Shown piece after piece: positions 1-4,803 of a stretch of 7,547 nt of DNA. A program made the translations under genes and the position numbers. The DNA comes from Prevotella sp. GTDB lineage: Bacteria; Bacteroidota; Bacteroidia; Bacteroidales; Bacteroidaceae. The notes below the pieces were generated by a model that saw only the letters and a list, made by a program, of their open reading frames with translations, ran no database searches and was not told where the DNA came from. Position 1 is the stretch's first letter, and every line of letters starts with the position of its first letter. The DNA lies in the NCBI GenBank assembly GCA_016283605.1, contig JAEENF010000202.1:1-7547 (forward strand), read 5' to 3'.

Positions 1-43
1 TCAGAGCCAGTGCAGCCAAAGATAAAAACTTCATTGTCTTCAT
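1..43 (-). CDS. N-terminus of an exported protein (partial, runs off left edge)
   Basis: The first 14 codons on the minus strand read MKTMKFLSLAALAL: a short basic start followed by a hydrophobic run, which is the beginning of a Sec signal peptide (secreted protein or lipoprotein). The mature protein lies outside the window, so no function can be given. A second in-frame ATG lies three codons in (position 34); the upstream one was preferred because it adds a lysine and sits after an A-rich leader. The gene begins 37 bp after the stop of the 51-codon gene at 81-236 and has no separate promoter that I can see, so the two are probably co-transcribed. Both genes share the leader sequence AATTAAAAAG just before their starts, likely an A-rich translation signal of the kind used in Bacteroidota. 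Confidence 0.6.
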   Translation of the reverse strand, partial: MKTMKFLSLAALAL

Positions 44-80
44 TGTCGTTTTCTTTTTAATTGGTTAAACACTGTGTGGA

Positions 81-236
81 TTAGTAAGAGAATGGATCGG
101 GGTTGCCACCAGGGTAATTGGGGTTTCTAGGGATATCGCCACCACCGTTGTTACTTCCTGCCAGCAGCTGCGGCTGTTGTTTCAACTCGAAGACCTGCAT
201 CGCAGGCTTCTCATACTTCTTTTTCTTTGTTGTCAT
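81..236 (-). CDS. Small 51-aa peptide of the Bacteroidales KKYxxP type, function unknown
   Basis: The frame starts at an ATG (236-234) and ends with TAA at 83-81, giving 51 residues. The N-terminal half is lysine-rich with KKYEKPAMQVFEL, then QQPQLLAGS; the C-terminal half is Gly/Pro/Asn-rich and ends PDPFSY. From memory, many Bacteroidales genomes carry short genes with this pattern (KxYxxPxxxVxxL, then an LLxxS-like motif, then a Gly/Asn/Pro-rich tail), usually annotated as hypothetical and often next to genes for exported proteins. That is the arrangement here, since a signal-peptide gene follows 37 bp downstream. There is no hydrophobic stretch long enough for a signal peptide or membrane segment. 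A -7 promoter box lies about 50 bp upstream. The layout resembles a leader-plus-tail precursor peptide, but no modifying enzyme is visible and no function should be assigned. Confidence 0.7.
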   Translation of the reverse strand: MTTKKKKYEKPAMQVFELKQQPQLLAGSNNGGGDIPRNPNYPGGNPDPFSY

Positions 237-284
237 ACGCTTTTTAATTATTTAGTTAATAATATGTTTAATAGTAACTGGCGA

Positions 285-292
285 CAAAGGTA
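285..292 (-). promoter_or_regulatory. Bacteroidota -7 promoter box for the small-peptide operon
   Basis: On the minus strand this reads TACCTTTG, a full match to the TAnnTTTG -7 consensus of Bacteroidota. It lies 49 bp upstream of the ATG at 236 and would give an A/T-rich leader of roughly 40 nt. No clear TTTG/TTG -33 element is seen at the usual spacing, so the call rests on the -7 box and its position. Confidence 0.55.
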
Positions 293-374
293 CAAAGAAT
301 TTTGTTAAAGAGTGTCACCCCCCCCTAAATTATGTTAAAAAGGCTTGAAATAGTTTCGGGCGGAAAAATTTCGG

Positions 375-405
375 CACCTATCACTGGGGCCGCCCCAGCG
401 ATACG
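375..405. repeat. Imperfect palindromic element, copy 1 (CCTATCACTGGGG arms)
   Basis: The arms CCTATCACTGGGG (377-389) and CCCCAGCGATACG (393-405) pair at 11 of 13 positions around a CCG loop. The 16-mer CACCTATCACTGGGGC at 375-390 recurs exactly, in inverted orientation, at 5761-5776, inside a second palindrome of the same build. Two copies in non-coding DNA more than 5 kb apart suggest a dispersed intergenic palindromic (REP-like) element or a shared protein-binding site. There is no U-tract, so it is not a standard terminator. Confidence 0.6.
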
Positions 406-492
406 AGCCGTAATGTCGTGAGCAGTGAGCCGTAATGTCGTCGAGGGCGAGATTACGGCTCGTCGAGGGTGAGCCGTAAGGCCCTGAAATCT
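405..492. repeat. 22-bp repeat cluster with one inverted core
   Basis: GAGCCGTAATGTCGT occurs at 405-419 and 427-441, and GAGCCGTAA again at 471-479, so units start every 22 bp or a multiple of it. TCGTCGAGGG at 438-447 and 460-469 keeps the same 22-bp phase. The unit at 449-470 carries the core in reverse (ATTACGGCTC at 452-461), which makes a 10-bp stem with the unit at 427-436. The spacing of two helical turns puts all copies on one face of the DNA, as in iteron or multi-site binding arrays. The last unit degenerates after GAGCCGTAA. No open frame of interest crosses it. Confidence 0.6.
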
Positions 493-524
493 CACAATAC
501 GGAATGTCCATTTTGTGAGAATTT

Positions 525-583
525 TGTGTGACAGATGATGTTGAATCGCAGATGTGTCACAAATGTGTCACAGATGTGTCACA
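525..583. repeat. TGTGTCACA direct repeats, 11-bp period (iteron-like)
   Basis: Three copies of ATGTGTCACA lie at 552-561, 563-572 and 574-583, with an exact 11-bp period. Each contains the near-palindrome TGTG-T-CACA. A copy in the opposite orientation, TGTGACAGAT, lies at 527-536. The one-helical-turn period is typical of iterons or of cooperative regulator sites. Together with the copies at 642-660 and 725-756 this forms a motif array in the gene-free stretch between the small-peptide operon and the primase-helicase gene. Whether it is an origin, an incompatibility-type locus or an operator cannot be decided from sequence alone. Confidence 0.6.
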
Positions 584-641
584 GCTAAAACTGAAGACTA
601 TCAAATTGATAATAAGCAAATTACAAAAGACTCTTTCTCTC

Positions 642-660
642 TGTGACGGATGTGACAGAT
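642..660. repeat. TGTGAC tandem pair, part of the same motif array
   Basis: TGTGACGGA (642-650) is followed directly by TGTGACAGA (651-659). The second is the same TGTGACAGAT sequence found at 527-536 and the reverse complement of the TCTGTCACA copies at 725-749. The 9-bp period differs from the 11-bp and 16-bp periods of the other groups, so the array is built of three differently spaced clusters of one core motif. Confidence 0.55.
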
Positions 661-716
661 AAAAAAGGAAAAGTTGAGGGTCTAAATAAAAAAATAAAAA
701 CTAGCATAAAAAGAAC
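661..716. other. A-rich segment between motif clusters
   Basis: This stretch is strongly A-rich on the plus strand, with several runs of four to seven A and little G or C, and sits between the TGTGAC pair and the TCTGTCACA pair. An A/T-rich segment flanked by short repeats beside a replicative primase-helicase gene is what an easily melted origin element would look like. That is an inference; A/T-rich intergenic DNA is also ordinary in Bacteroidota. No DnaA box was found within it. Confidence 0.3.
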
Positions 717-724
717 GGATAGCA

Positions 725-756
725 TCTGTCACAGGCACAATCTGTCACAGGCACAA
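725..756. repeat. Two tandem copies of TCTGTCACAGGCACAA
   Basis: A perfect 16-bp direct repeat at 725-740 and 741-756. Each copy contains TGTCACA, the core of the array at 527-583. The second copy runs into the A-run that serves as the U-tract of the minus-strand terminator at 755-787, so a protein bound here would sit at the 3' end of the primase-helicase transcript. Confidence 0.6.
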
Positions 757-787
757 AAAAGCGGTCCGCTTCGAAGAAACGAACCGC
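755..787 (-). terminator. Intrinsic terminator of the primase-helicase gene
   Basis: Read on the minus strand, 787-761 folds into a stem of 12 base pairs (including two G-U pairs; outer arms GCGGTTCG and CGGACCGC) with a UUC loop, followed immediately by six T (760-755). It begins 19 bp after the TGA stop of the primase-helicase gene. This is a textbook rho-independent terminator and shows that the repeats at 405-756 are normally outside that transcript. Confidence 0.85.
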
Positions 788-806
788 AACAATAAGAAGA
801 ATGATA

Positions 807-3569
807 TCAGAATATTAAGGTCTGCTCTTCTGGTTCAATGGTTGCTGCATCAATAGCATGCTGTTGGACTGACTCTACATAATAACAGGTCTTCTGACCA
901 CCATTGGGTTCTCGTTTGATCCAGCGTTCGCCATCGGTTTTCTTGCCGGTCTTCGAGGCGGGGTTCAGACAGTGGATGTGCGGGGCCATGTCGCAGTAGG
1001 CTTTCAGATGCTGGGCGAACTTCTTGGGCGACCAGCCGTAGCGGGTCTCGGCATTGAAGGCTGCCAGCATGTCCTCGGCCTTCAGTTCGCAGTCGAGGTT
1101 GCCGCCGTCCTCGGCCAGGAACTCATCGGCCCACGACTTGAAGTCCTTGCCCACAGCCGCCATCTGCTCACGCAGTCCGATACGTCCCAGCGGCGGCATG
1201 ATGCGGCGCTCGCCCTTGGGCAGCGACAGATAGAACTGCAGGCACTGCAGCATGAAGGCAATGTCGGCCTGCCAGTCCTGTTCGTCATACTCCGTACCCA
1301 TGAGGTTACAGCCCAGATCGTCGCGGATAGAGCGCGACTCGCGGTAGTCGTTCAGGCGCGTGGCCTCGTGGTAATAGTCGGAAAAGACCTGCGGCCAGAT
1401 GCGGCGCTCGGTACTGGCGTCGTGCTTCTTCAACACATAGTTCGTGGCGAAGGCAATCTTCGGACTCCTGGAAAAAGGGATCTGGAACGGGTGGTTGCCC
1501 TTTTCCTCGCCCTTCAGGTCGCCGGTGATGCGTCCGAAAAAGAAGTCGTAGTTCAGCCGGCGGTCGCACTCATCGACGATGATCAGGTCGGTATCCTCCG
1601 TCACACCGTCGAACAGGAAGCGGTTGTCGACGATTGAGGGCACGTGGGCATCGATATAAAACATTTTAATCAAATGGCTTACCGCTTTGAGAAACAACGA
1701 CTTACCACTACCGCCGTTACACTCGTCCTCACTTTCGGCCAGTTTCGAGTCCTGGCAGATGGGTGCCCAGGCCTCCGACTCCGACTTGTAGCCGAAGAGC
1801 AGGTAGCCGATGCAGGCGAGTTTGCTGGCCAGGCACTGGTGCTCCTCGCGCTGTTCCTCCTCGCTGAGGTCCAGTCCGCCCTCGTCGGCCTTGCGCCAGT
1901 GCAGGCGCGAGGTGTTGATGATGATCTGGAAGAACTTGCTCGGCGGCAGGCTGGGAATGTCGACGCTGTAGCCGCCGTCGTCGAGCCGTTCGGCCTTGAA
2001 CATCGGCGCCATCTGACGGTAGTCGTGGTCGATGATGGTGTCTTCCCAGACGTAGCTGCCGTCAAGGTCGGAGTAGCGACGCATCTTGATGCCCTCGGCG
2101 GTGACCTCCGTCCAGCCGTTGCGGAAGAAGAACAGCTGCGACTCGGCGGTACACTTCGTGAAGTCGAGGTCGTCGCGCTCCTCGAGGTGGCTCACGTGGT
2201 CGGTCGGCAGGTCACGGCAGCGCAGCAGCTTGTTCTGCAATGCCTCGTCAAGTCCGTCGCGCTTAGCCTGTCCGATGAGGAAGTTCACGATGGTCTTCGC
2301 CACCACGCGGCGCACCTTCGCCCCGTCGATGGCGATGTAGAGCGGTTCCTTGCGGGTGTCGTCTTTTAGCGTGTAGAAGCCGTTCATGGCGAGGTAATAG
2401 TTCAGACGGGCGGGCAGGATCGTGTATTGCGTGTTGCCCTCCTTGTCTTCCGTCTTCGTCCAGTAGAGGGTACATACGGCGCGATCGATCAGACGCTGCA
2501 TGTCCTCGCGGTGAGGATGCAGCTGGATGAAGTCCTTCAGGTCCTTCCTTGCGCGGTGGCGGTTGTCGTGCAGACGGCCCATGTCCTCGGGTGTGAGCCA
2601 GGCGATGTAGAGCTGCGGGAAGCGGAGAGCCAGACGCTGGGCGGCCTTCACTCCGGTGGTGTCGATGTCGGGGATGAGGATGATACGACGGGCGTATCTC
2701 TCGAGCTGCTTCAGGTCTTCTTCGCGCAGGTCGGCGGTCTCGCTGCTGAGCCACACGGGCTGGTAGCCCATGCTCAGGCAGTTGGCGGCATCGCTGCCAC
2801 CGCTGACGATCACCACCTCGGGGAGTTTCTCCTCGCCGCGCTCCTGAAACTTGCGGCGCAGGGCGGAGAGTCCGAAGATGTAATGCTGGGGCACGCTGCC
2901 GATGGTGAAGAACCGGAAAGCCTTGTTGAAGTTCTTCGGCTCATAGACCTTCTGGAACTGGCGGACGATGCCCTGTTCGTCGATGTAGTCGCAGGTCTCG
3001 ACGAAGATGGGATAGTGCTCGGTGGCTTGCTTGACGGTGGTCACACGGTCCTTGGTGGTCTCCACGGCCACCACCCCACTCCATCCGAGTTCCTTCAGGT
3101 GTTCGGCTTTTACGCGCGGACCCCATGCGGCGAGGTCGTCGTTGGAGAAGGTCGCCTTGGTCTTCAGTCTCGGCGGCTGGCCGATCTCGCTGTCTGCGGC
3201 GTCGCGCTTGGTGATGTCGGGCTTGTTGACGTTCTTTCGGAGTTCCTCGCTCACATCGTATTTCTCCATTAGTTCGTGGAGGGCCAGCGTGAACTGGTGC
3301 TGCGGGTAGCCCTTGTCGCGCATGTAGATGTCGATCGGTGAGAAACAGCGTTCGCCGCTGCCGCCGCCGTAGTCGATCACCCGCCAGTAGTCGATGATGC
3401 CCGAAGGTTCCTTCAGACAGGCCGACGGGGTCTTTTCGCCTGTGCGGAGACGGAATTTCTTCTTTTTCCCATCGGTGCCCAGGGCCTCGGGGAAGATGTC
3501 GGTGATGATGTCTAATCCTTGGTGGGATGCATCGTAGATCTTTTGTAGGAGTTCTGAACTTTTTGCCAT
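807..3569 (-). CDS. Toprim primase / SF3 (D5-like) helicase fusion protein
   Basis: A 920-aa replication protein expected to unwind DNA and possibly prime synthesis on a plasmid, phage or integrated element. Residues 38-83 resemble the DnaG CHC2 zinc-binding domain (GEKTPS at 44-49, then YWRVIDYGG and SPIDIY), but the Cys/His ligand positions are occupied by other residues (FRLR at 39-42), so the metal site is lost. A Toprim domain spans about 250-350: VIVSGGSDAA (253-262) stands where E-G-x-x-D-A is expected, so Ser256 replaces the usual Glu, and IPDIDTTG (299-306) supplies the DxD motif. The C-terminal ATPase (about 580-790) has a Walker A-type NGGSGKS (618-624), Walker B DLIIVDEC (661-668), an SF3 motif C-like KIAFATN (704-710) and a candidate arginine finger ERR (721-723). 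A promoter box lies 23 bp upstream of the ATG. The gene is visibly G+C-rich compared with its flanks. Helicase activity is the safer prediction; priming is uncertain. Confidence 0.85.
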   Translation of the reverse strand: MAKSSELLQKIYDASHQGLDIITDIFPEALGTDGKKKKFRLRTGEKTPSACLKEPSGIIDYWRVIDYGGGSGERCFSPIDIYMRDKGYPQHQFTLALHELMEKYDVSEELRKNVNKPDITKRDAADSEIGQPPRLKTKATFSNDDLAAWGPRVKAEHLKELGWSGVVAVETTKDRVTTVKQATEHYPIFVETCDYIDEQGIVRQFQKVYEPKNFNKAFRFFTIGSVPQHYIFGLSALRRKFQERGEEKLPEVVIVSGGSDAANCLSMGYQPVWLSSETADLREEDLKQLERYARRIILIPDIDTTGVKAAQRLALRFPQLYIAWLTPEDMGRLHDNRHRARKDLKDFIQLHPHREDMQRLIDRAVCTLYWTKTEDKEGNTQYTILPARLNYYLAMNGFYTLKDDTRKEPLYIAIDGAKVRRVVAKTIVNFLIGQAKRDGLDEALQNKLLRCRDLPTDHVSHLEERDDLDFTKCTAESQLFFFRNGWTEVTAEGIKMRRYSDLDGSYVWEDTIIDHDYRQMAPMFKAERLDDGGYSVDIPSLPPSKFFQIIINTSRLHWRKADEGGLDLSEEEQREEHQCLASKLACIGYLLFGYKSESEAWAPICQDSKLAESEDECNGGSGKSLFLKAVSHLIKMFYIDAHVPSIVDNRFLFDGVTEDTDLIIVDECDRRLNYDFFFGRITGDLKGEEKGNHPFQIPFSRSPKIAFATNYVLKKHDASTERRIWPQVFSDYYHEATRLNDYRESRSIRDDLGCNLMGTEYDEQDWQADIAFMLQCLQFYLSLPKGERRIMPPLGRIGLREQMAAVGKDFKSWADEFLAEDGGNLDCELKAEDMLAAFNAETRYGWSPKKFAQHLKAYCDMAPHIHCLNPASKTGKKTDGERWIKREPNGGQKTCYYVESVQQHAIDAATIEPEEQTLIF

Positions 3570-3591
3570 AATCGCAGGATATTTTATGGTG

Positions 3592-3599
3592 CAAAGTTA
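3592..3599 (-). promoter_or_regulatory. -7 promoter box of the primase-helicase gene
   Basis: The minus strand reads TAACTTTG, matching TAnnTTTG. It ends 22 bp before the ATG at 3569, giving a very short leader. The -33 position (about 3619-3622) reads TGAC, a poor match, so the promoter may need an activator. A perfect 28-bp palindrome begins 3 bp further upstream. The gene may also be read from the promoter upstream of 4511. Confidence 0.6.
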
Positions 3600-3624
3600 C
3601 GAAGAATCGGCGGTCGTTGTCACG

Positions 3625-3652
3625 CGGTAGTGCCTACCGGTAGGCACTACCG
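3625..3652. repeat. Perfect 28-bp palindrome between the two minus-strand genes
   Basis: CGGTAGTGCCTACC (3625-3638) is followed without spacer by its exact reverse complement (3639-3652). It contains the TAG stop of the upstream gene (3649-3647) and lies just upstream of the -33 position of the primase-helicase promoter. No T-run follows in either direction, so it is not a standard terminator. A symmetric 28-bp site at this position suggests binding by a dimeric regulator, or a structure that ends or processes the upstream transcript. Confidence 0.75.
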
Positions 3653-4315
3653 AAGGGCTTTCCCTTCTAATATTCTCTTGATCTTGTCTCTGAATTCCGG
3701 TGTCTTATCCTGTCTGAGGGCACGCTGAAGGTCGGCTTTCATGTTTTTCCTGTGCCAGAGCGTTTCGTAAGACTTCCATTCCTTGATGTCCAACAGGTTA
3801 TCGTTCTCATCGCCCAACCGTATGTTCATCTCTTCGGCCAGCAGCACCACATCGGTTCGCGTGAGTCCTATCGGCTGGTAATACTCGTCGATGATTCCCG
3901 CCTCTTGCAGCTTCCGCCAGAGTCGCATGGCTTTCTCTGAGCTGAGCTTCGGCGGCAGCACGACATCGTGGGGATTCTGTTGCGAATGCTTGTCGGCTGA
4001 TGACTGTTTCGCCGTCTTGTCGGACTTGATGACGCCCATCATCGACTTGATCAGGTCCTGCTGTTTTTGCTGGAGGAGTTCTTCTGCCTTCAACCGTTCG
4101 GCCTGCTCGGTCTCGGCGATCATCGCCATCGTGTCGAGATAGGCTTCATGGCAGTCTGGATAGATCTTCAGTTCGTTGGCGACTTTTTCCACATGCGCCC
4201 TGGCGGCATCAGGTCCGCCATTGGCCAGATAGTAGTCCGCCACGTCGCCCATCACCTTGCGGGCGATAGAGAATCCCTCGGCGGGACTTGCTCGTGAAAG
4301 TTGCTGACTGGCCAT
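3647..4315 (-). CDS. 222-aa coiled-coil protein, function unknown
   Basis: I do not recognise this protein with confidence. Residues 1-60 look alpha-helical. Residues 65-95 (AETEQAERLKAEELLQQKQQ and onward) are a charged, Gln-rich likely coiled coil, then comes a polar linker (about 98-118). The C-terminal part (120-222) is a compact helical region with LWRKLQEAGIIDEYY, LTRTDVVLLAEEM and WKSYETLW, which reminds me of helical C-terminal regions in Bacteroidales accessory proteins (RteC or DUF6043-like), but this is only an impression. No signal peptide or membrane segment is seen. The ATG at 4315 has no ribosome-binding site; the frame is open upstream to a TAG at 4396-4394. The start therefore may be wrong, or this may be the 3' part of a longer gene (see 4209-4511). 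Its stop lies inside the 28-bp palindrome, 77 bp before the primase-helicase gene, so a role as replication accessory or regulator is plausible. Confidence 0.65.
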   Translation of the reverse strand: MASQQLSRASPAEGFSIARKVMGDVADYYLANGGPDAARAHVEKVANELKIYPDCHEAYLDTMAMIAETEQAERLKAEELLQQKQQDLIKSMMGVIKSDKTAKQSSADKHSQQNPHDVVLPPKLSSEKAMRLWRKLQEAGIIDEYYQPIGLTRTDVVLLAEEMNIRLGDENDNLLDIKEWKSYETLWHRKNMKADLQRALRQDKTPEFRDKIKRILEGKALR

Positions 4316-4511
4316 TGCGGATAGAGTTGAATTGAGGGATAATTGTGAAGGTGATTGTTGTTTTGTCGAGCGACTGATCGTAAGAACTTTCCGCTATTGC
4401 CCCGCTTCCATTAATACCAAGACGTTGCTGCACGACATCACTGACCGACCAGTCCGATGCCGTCCTGGTCGCCGCTTGGTACTGTCTAAAATCTCTTCTT
4501 GGTATCATCAT
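4209..4511 (-). CDS. Short overlapping frame, possible true 5' end of the 222-aa gene
   Basis: A 100-codon frame starts with two ATGs (4511 and 4508) directly after GGAAGGAT, the best Shine-Dalgarno-like sequence in the window, and lies about 50 bp downstream of a full-match promoter box. Its first 67 or so residues (MMIPRRDFRQYQ..., TTITFTIIPQFN) look protein-like. The part overlapping the 222-aa gene turns Arg/Ser/Gly-rich (SKSRRGILYRPQGDGRR) and looks like out-of-frame reading. A +1 shift anywhere between 4393 and 4210 would join it to the 222-aa frame into one protein of up to about 290 residues. Options are a frameshift mutation or sequencing error, a coupled overlapping gene, or a chance frame. 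The promoter and ribosome site argue that translation does begin here. No known family recognised. Confidence 0.4.
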   Translation of the reverse strand: MMIPRRDFRQYQAATRTASDWSVSDVVQQRLGINGSGAIAESSYDQSLDKTTITFTIIPQFNSIRNGQSATFTSKSRRGILYRPQGDGRRGGLLSGQWRT

Positions 4512-4547
4512 ATCCTTCCTTTCATTTTATGCGCCGATTTCACAGCG

Positions 4548-4580
4548 CGAAATAATCGGCAAAGATAAAACATTATTTCG
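4548..4580. promoter_or_regulatory. Operator-like inverted repeat flanking the -7 box
   Basis: CGAAATAAT (4548-4556) and its exact reverse complement ATTATTTCG (4572-4580) bracket the -7 box with a 15-bp spacer. A similar half-site, GAAATAACG, recurs at 4659-4667 in the same divergent region. A second inverted repeat, GCCGATT (4533-4539) and AATCGGC (4554-4560), overlaps the left arm and would lie at the start of the transcript. The geometry is that of an autoregulatory operator; the binding protein is unknown, with the HU-type and the 222-aa proteins as local candidates. Confidence 0.5.
4560..4567 (-). promoter_or_regulatory. -7 promoter box of the minus-strand replication operon
   Basis: The minus strand reads TATCTTTG, a full TAnnTTTG match. 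A TTG lies 22 bp upstream as a possible -33 element. The transcript would start near 4553 and run through the ATG at 4511, then the 222-aa gene and possibly the primase-helicase gene. The box sits inside the inverted repeat at 4548-4580, so repression by a protein bound there is the simplest reading. Confidence 0.65.
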
Positions 4581-4641
4581 ACACCATTGCAATAATATGC
4601 ACTAATAATTCATTCCCGCGGCCGGTTCTTGACTTAAATCA

Positions 4642-4701
4642 ATTTCATAACGCGATATGAAATAACGTGATAACAGGCAGAATCTTTTTTTGAAAAAAGA
4701 T
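4642..4701. promoter_or_regulatory. Two inverted repeats upstream of the HU-type gene promoter
   Basis: ATTTCAT (4642-4648) and ATGAAAT (4657-4663) form a 7-bp inverted repeat with an 8-bp spacer. ATCTTTTTT (4682-4690) and AAAAAAGAT (4693-4701) form a 9-bp one with a 2-bp centre, ending 9 bp before the -33 element of the plus-strand promoter. The second could be an operator or an A/T-rich activating element. The remainder of the 4581-4803 intergenic stretch holds only the promoter and leader of the HU-type gene. Confidence 0.4.
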
Positions 4702-4710
4702 GGGAAAAAG

Positions 4711-4742
4711 CTTGGTAATCTCAAGATTTTTTTGTATCTTTG
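4711..4742 (+). promoter_or_regulatory. Promoter of the HU-type gene
   Basis: TATCTTTG at 4735-4742 matches the -7 consensus and CTTGG at 4711-4715 gives a TTG-type -33 element at close to the usual 19-20 bp spacing. This is the best two-part promoter in the window. It predicts a leader of about 55 nt ahead of the ATG at 4804, lacking a Shine-Dalgarno sequence. Confidence 0.75.
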
Positions 4743-4803
4743 TAACGTTGAAAGGCAGGAAAGTCCTGACCTGGATTAAGTATAACCCTAATAAGCTAAC
4801 ATC

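Noticed and set aside
75..83. TGTGGATTA, one mismatch from a DnaA box
   Set aside because: A single degenerate copy overlapping the stop codon of the small gene; no cluster of similar boxes, so likely chance.
491..519. Inverted repeat CTCACAA / TTGTGAG
   Set aside because: Only 7 bp with a 15-bp loop and no further support; it may belong to the nearby motif array but is too weak to list alone.
525..756. CRISPR array or CRP-type operators for the TGTSACA repeats
   Set aside because: Units are only 9-16 bp with almost no spacers, unlike CRISPR repeats. A CRP site needs TGTGA and TCACA separated by 6 bp, which the overlapping TGTGTCACA palindromes do not provide.
1644..3272. Long plus-strand open frames opposite the primase-helicase gene (1644-2369 and 2427-3272, also 972-1637)
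   Set aside because: They are rich in Val, Leu, Ala and Gly with no recognisable motifs and follow from the G+C-rich codon pattern of the minus-strand gene, which has clear Toprim and SF3 motifs. No promoter or ribosome site supports them.
4756..4768. Small hairpin CAGGA-AAG-TCCTG in the leader of the HU-type gene
   Set aside because: A 5-bp stem is too small to call a riboswitch or attenuator, and no conserved RNA element is recognised.
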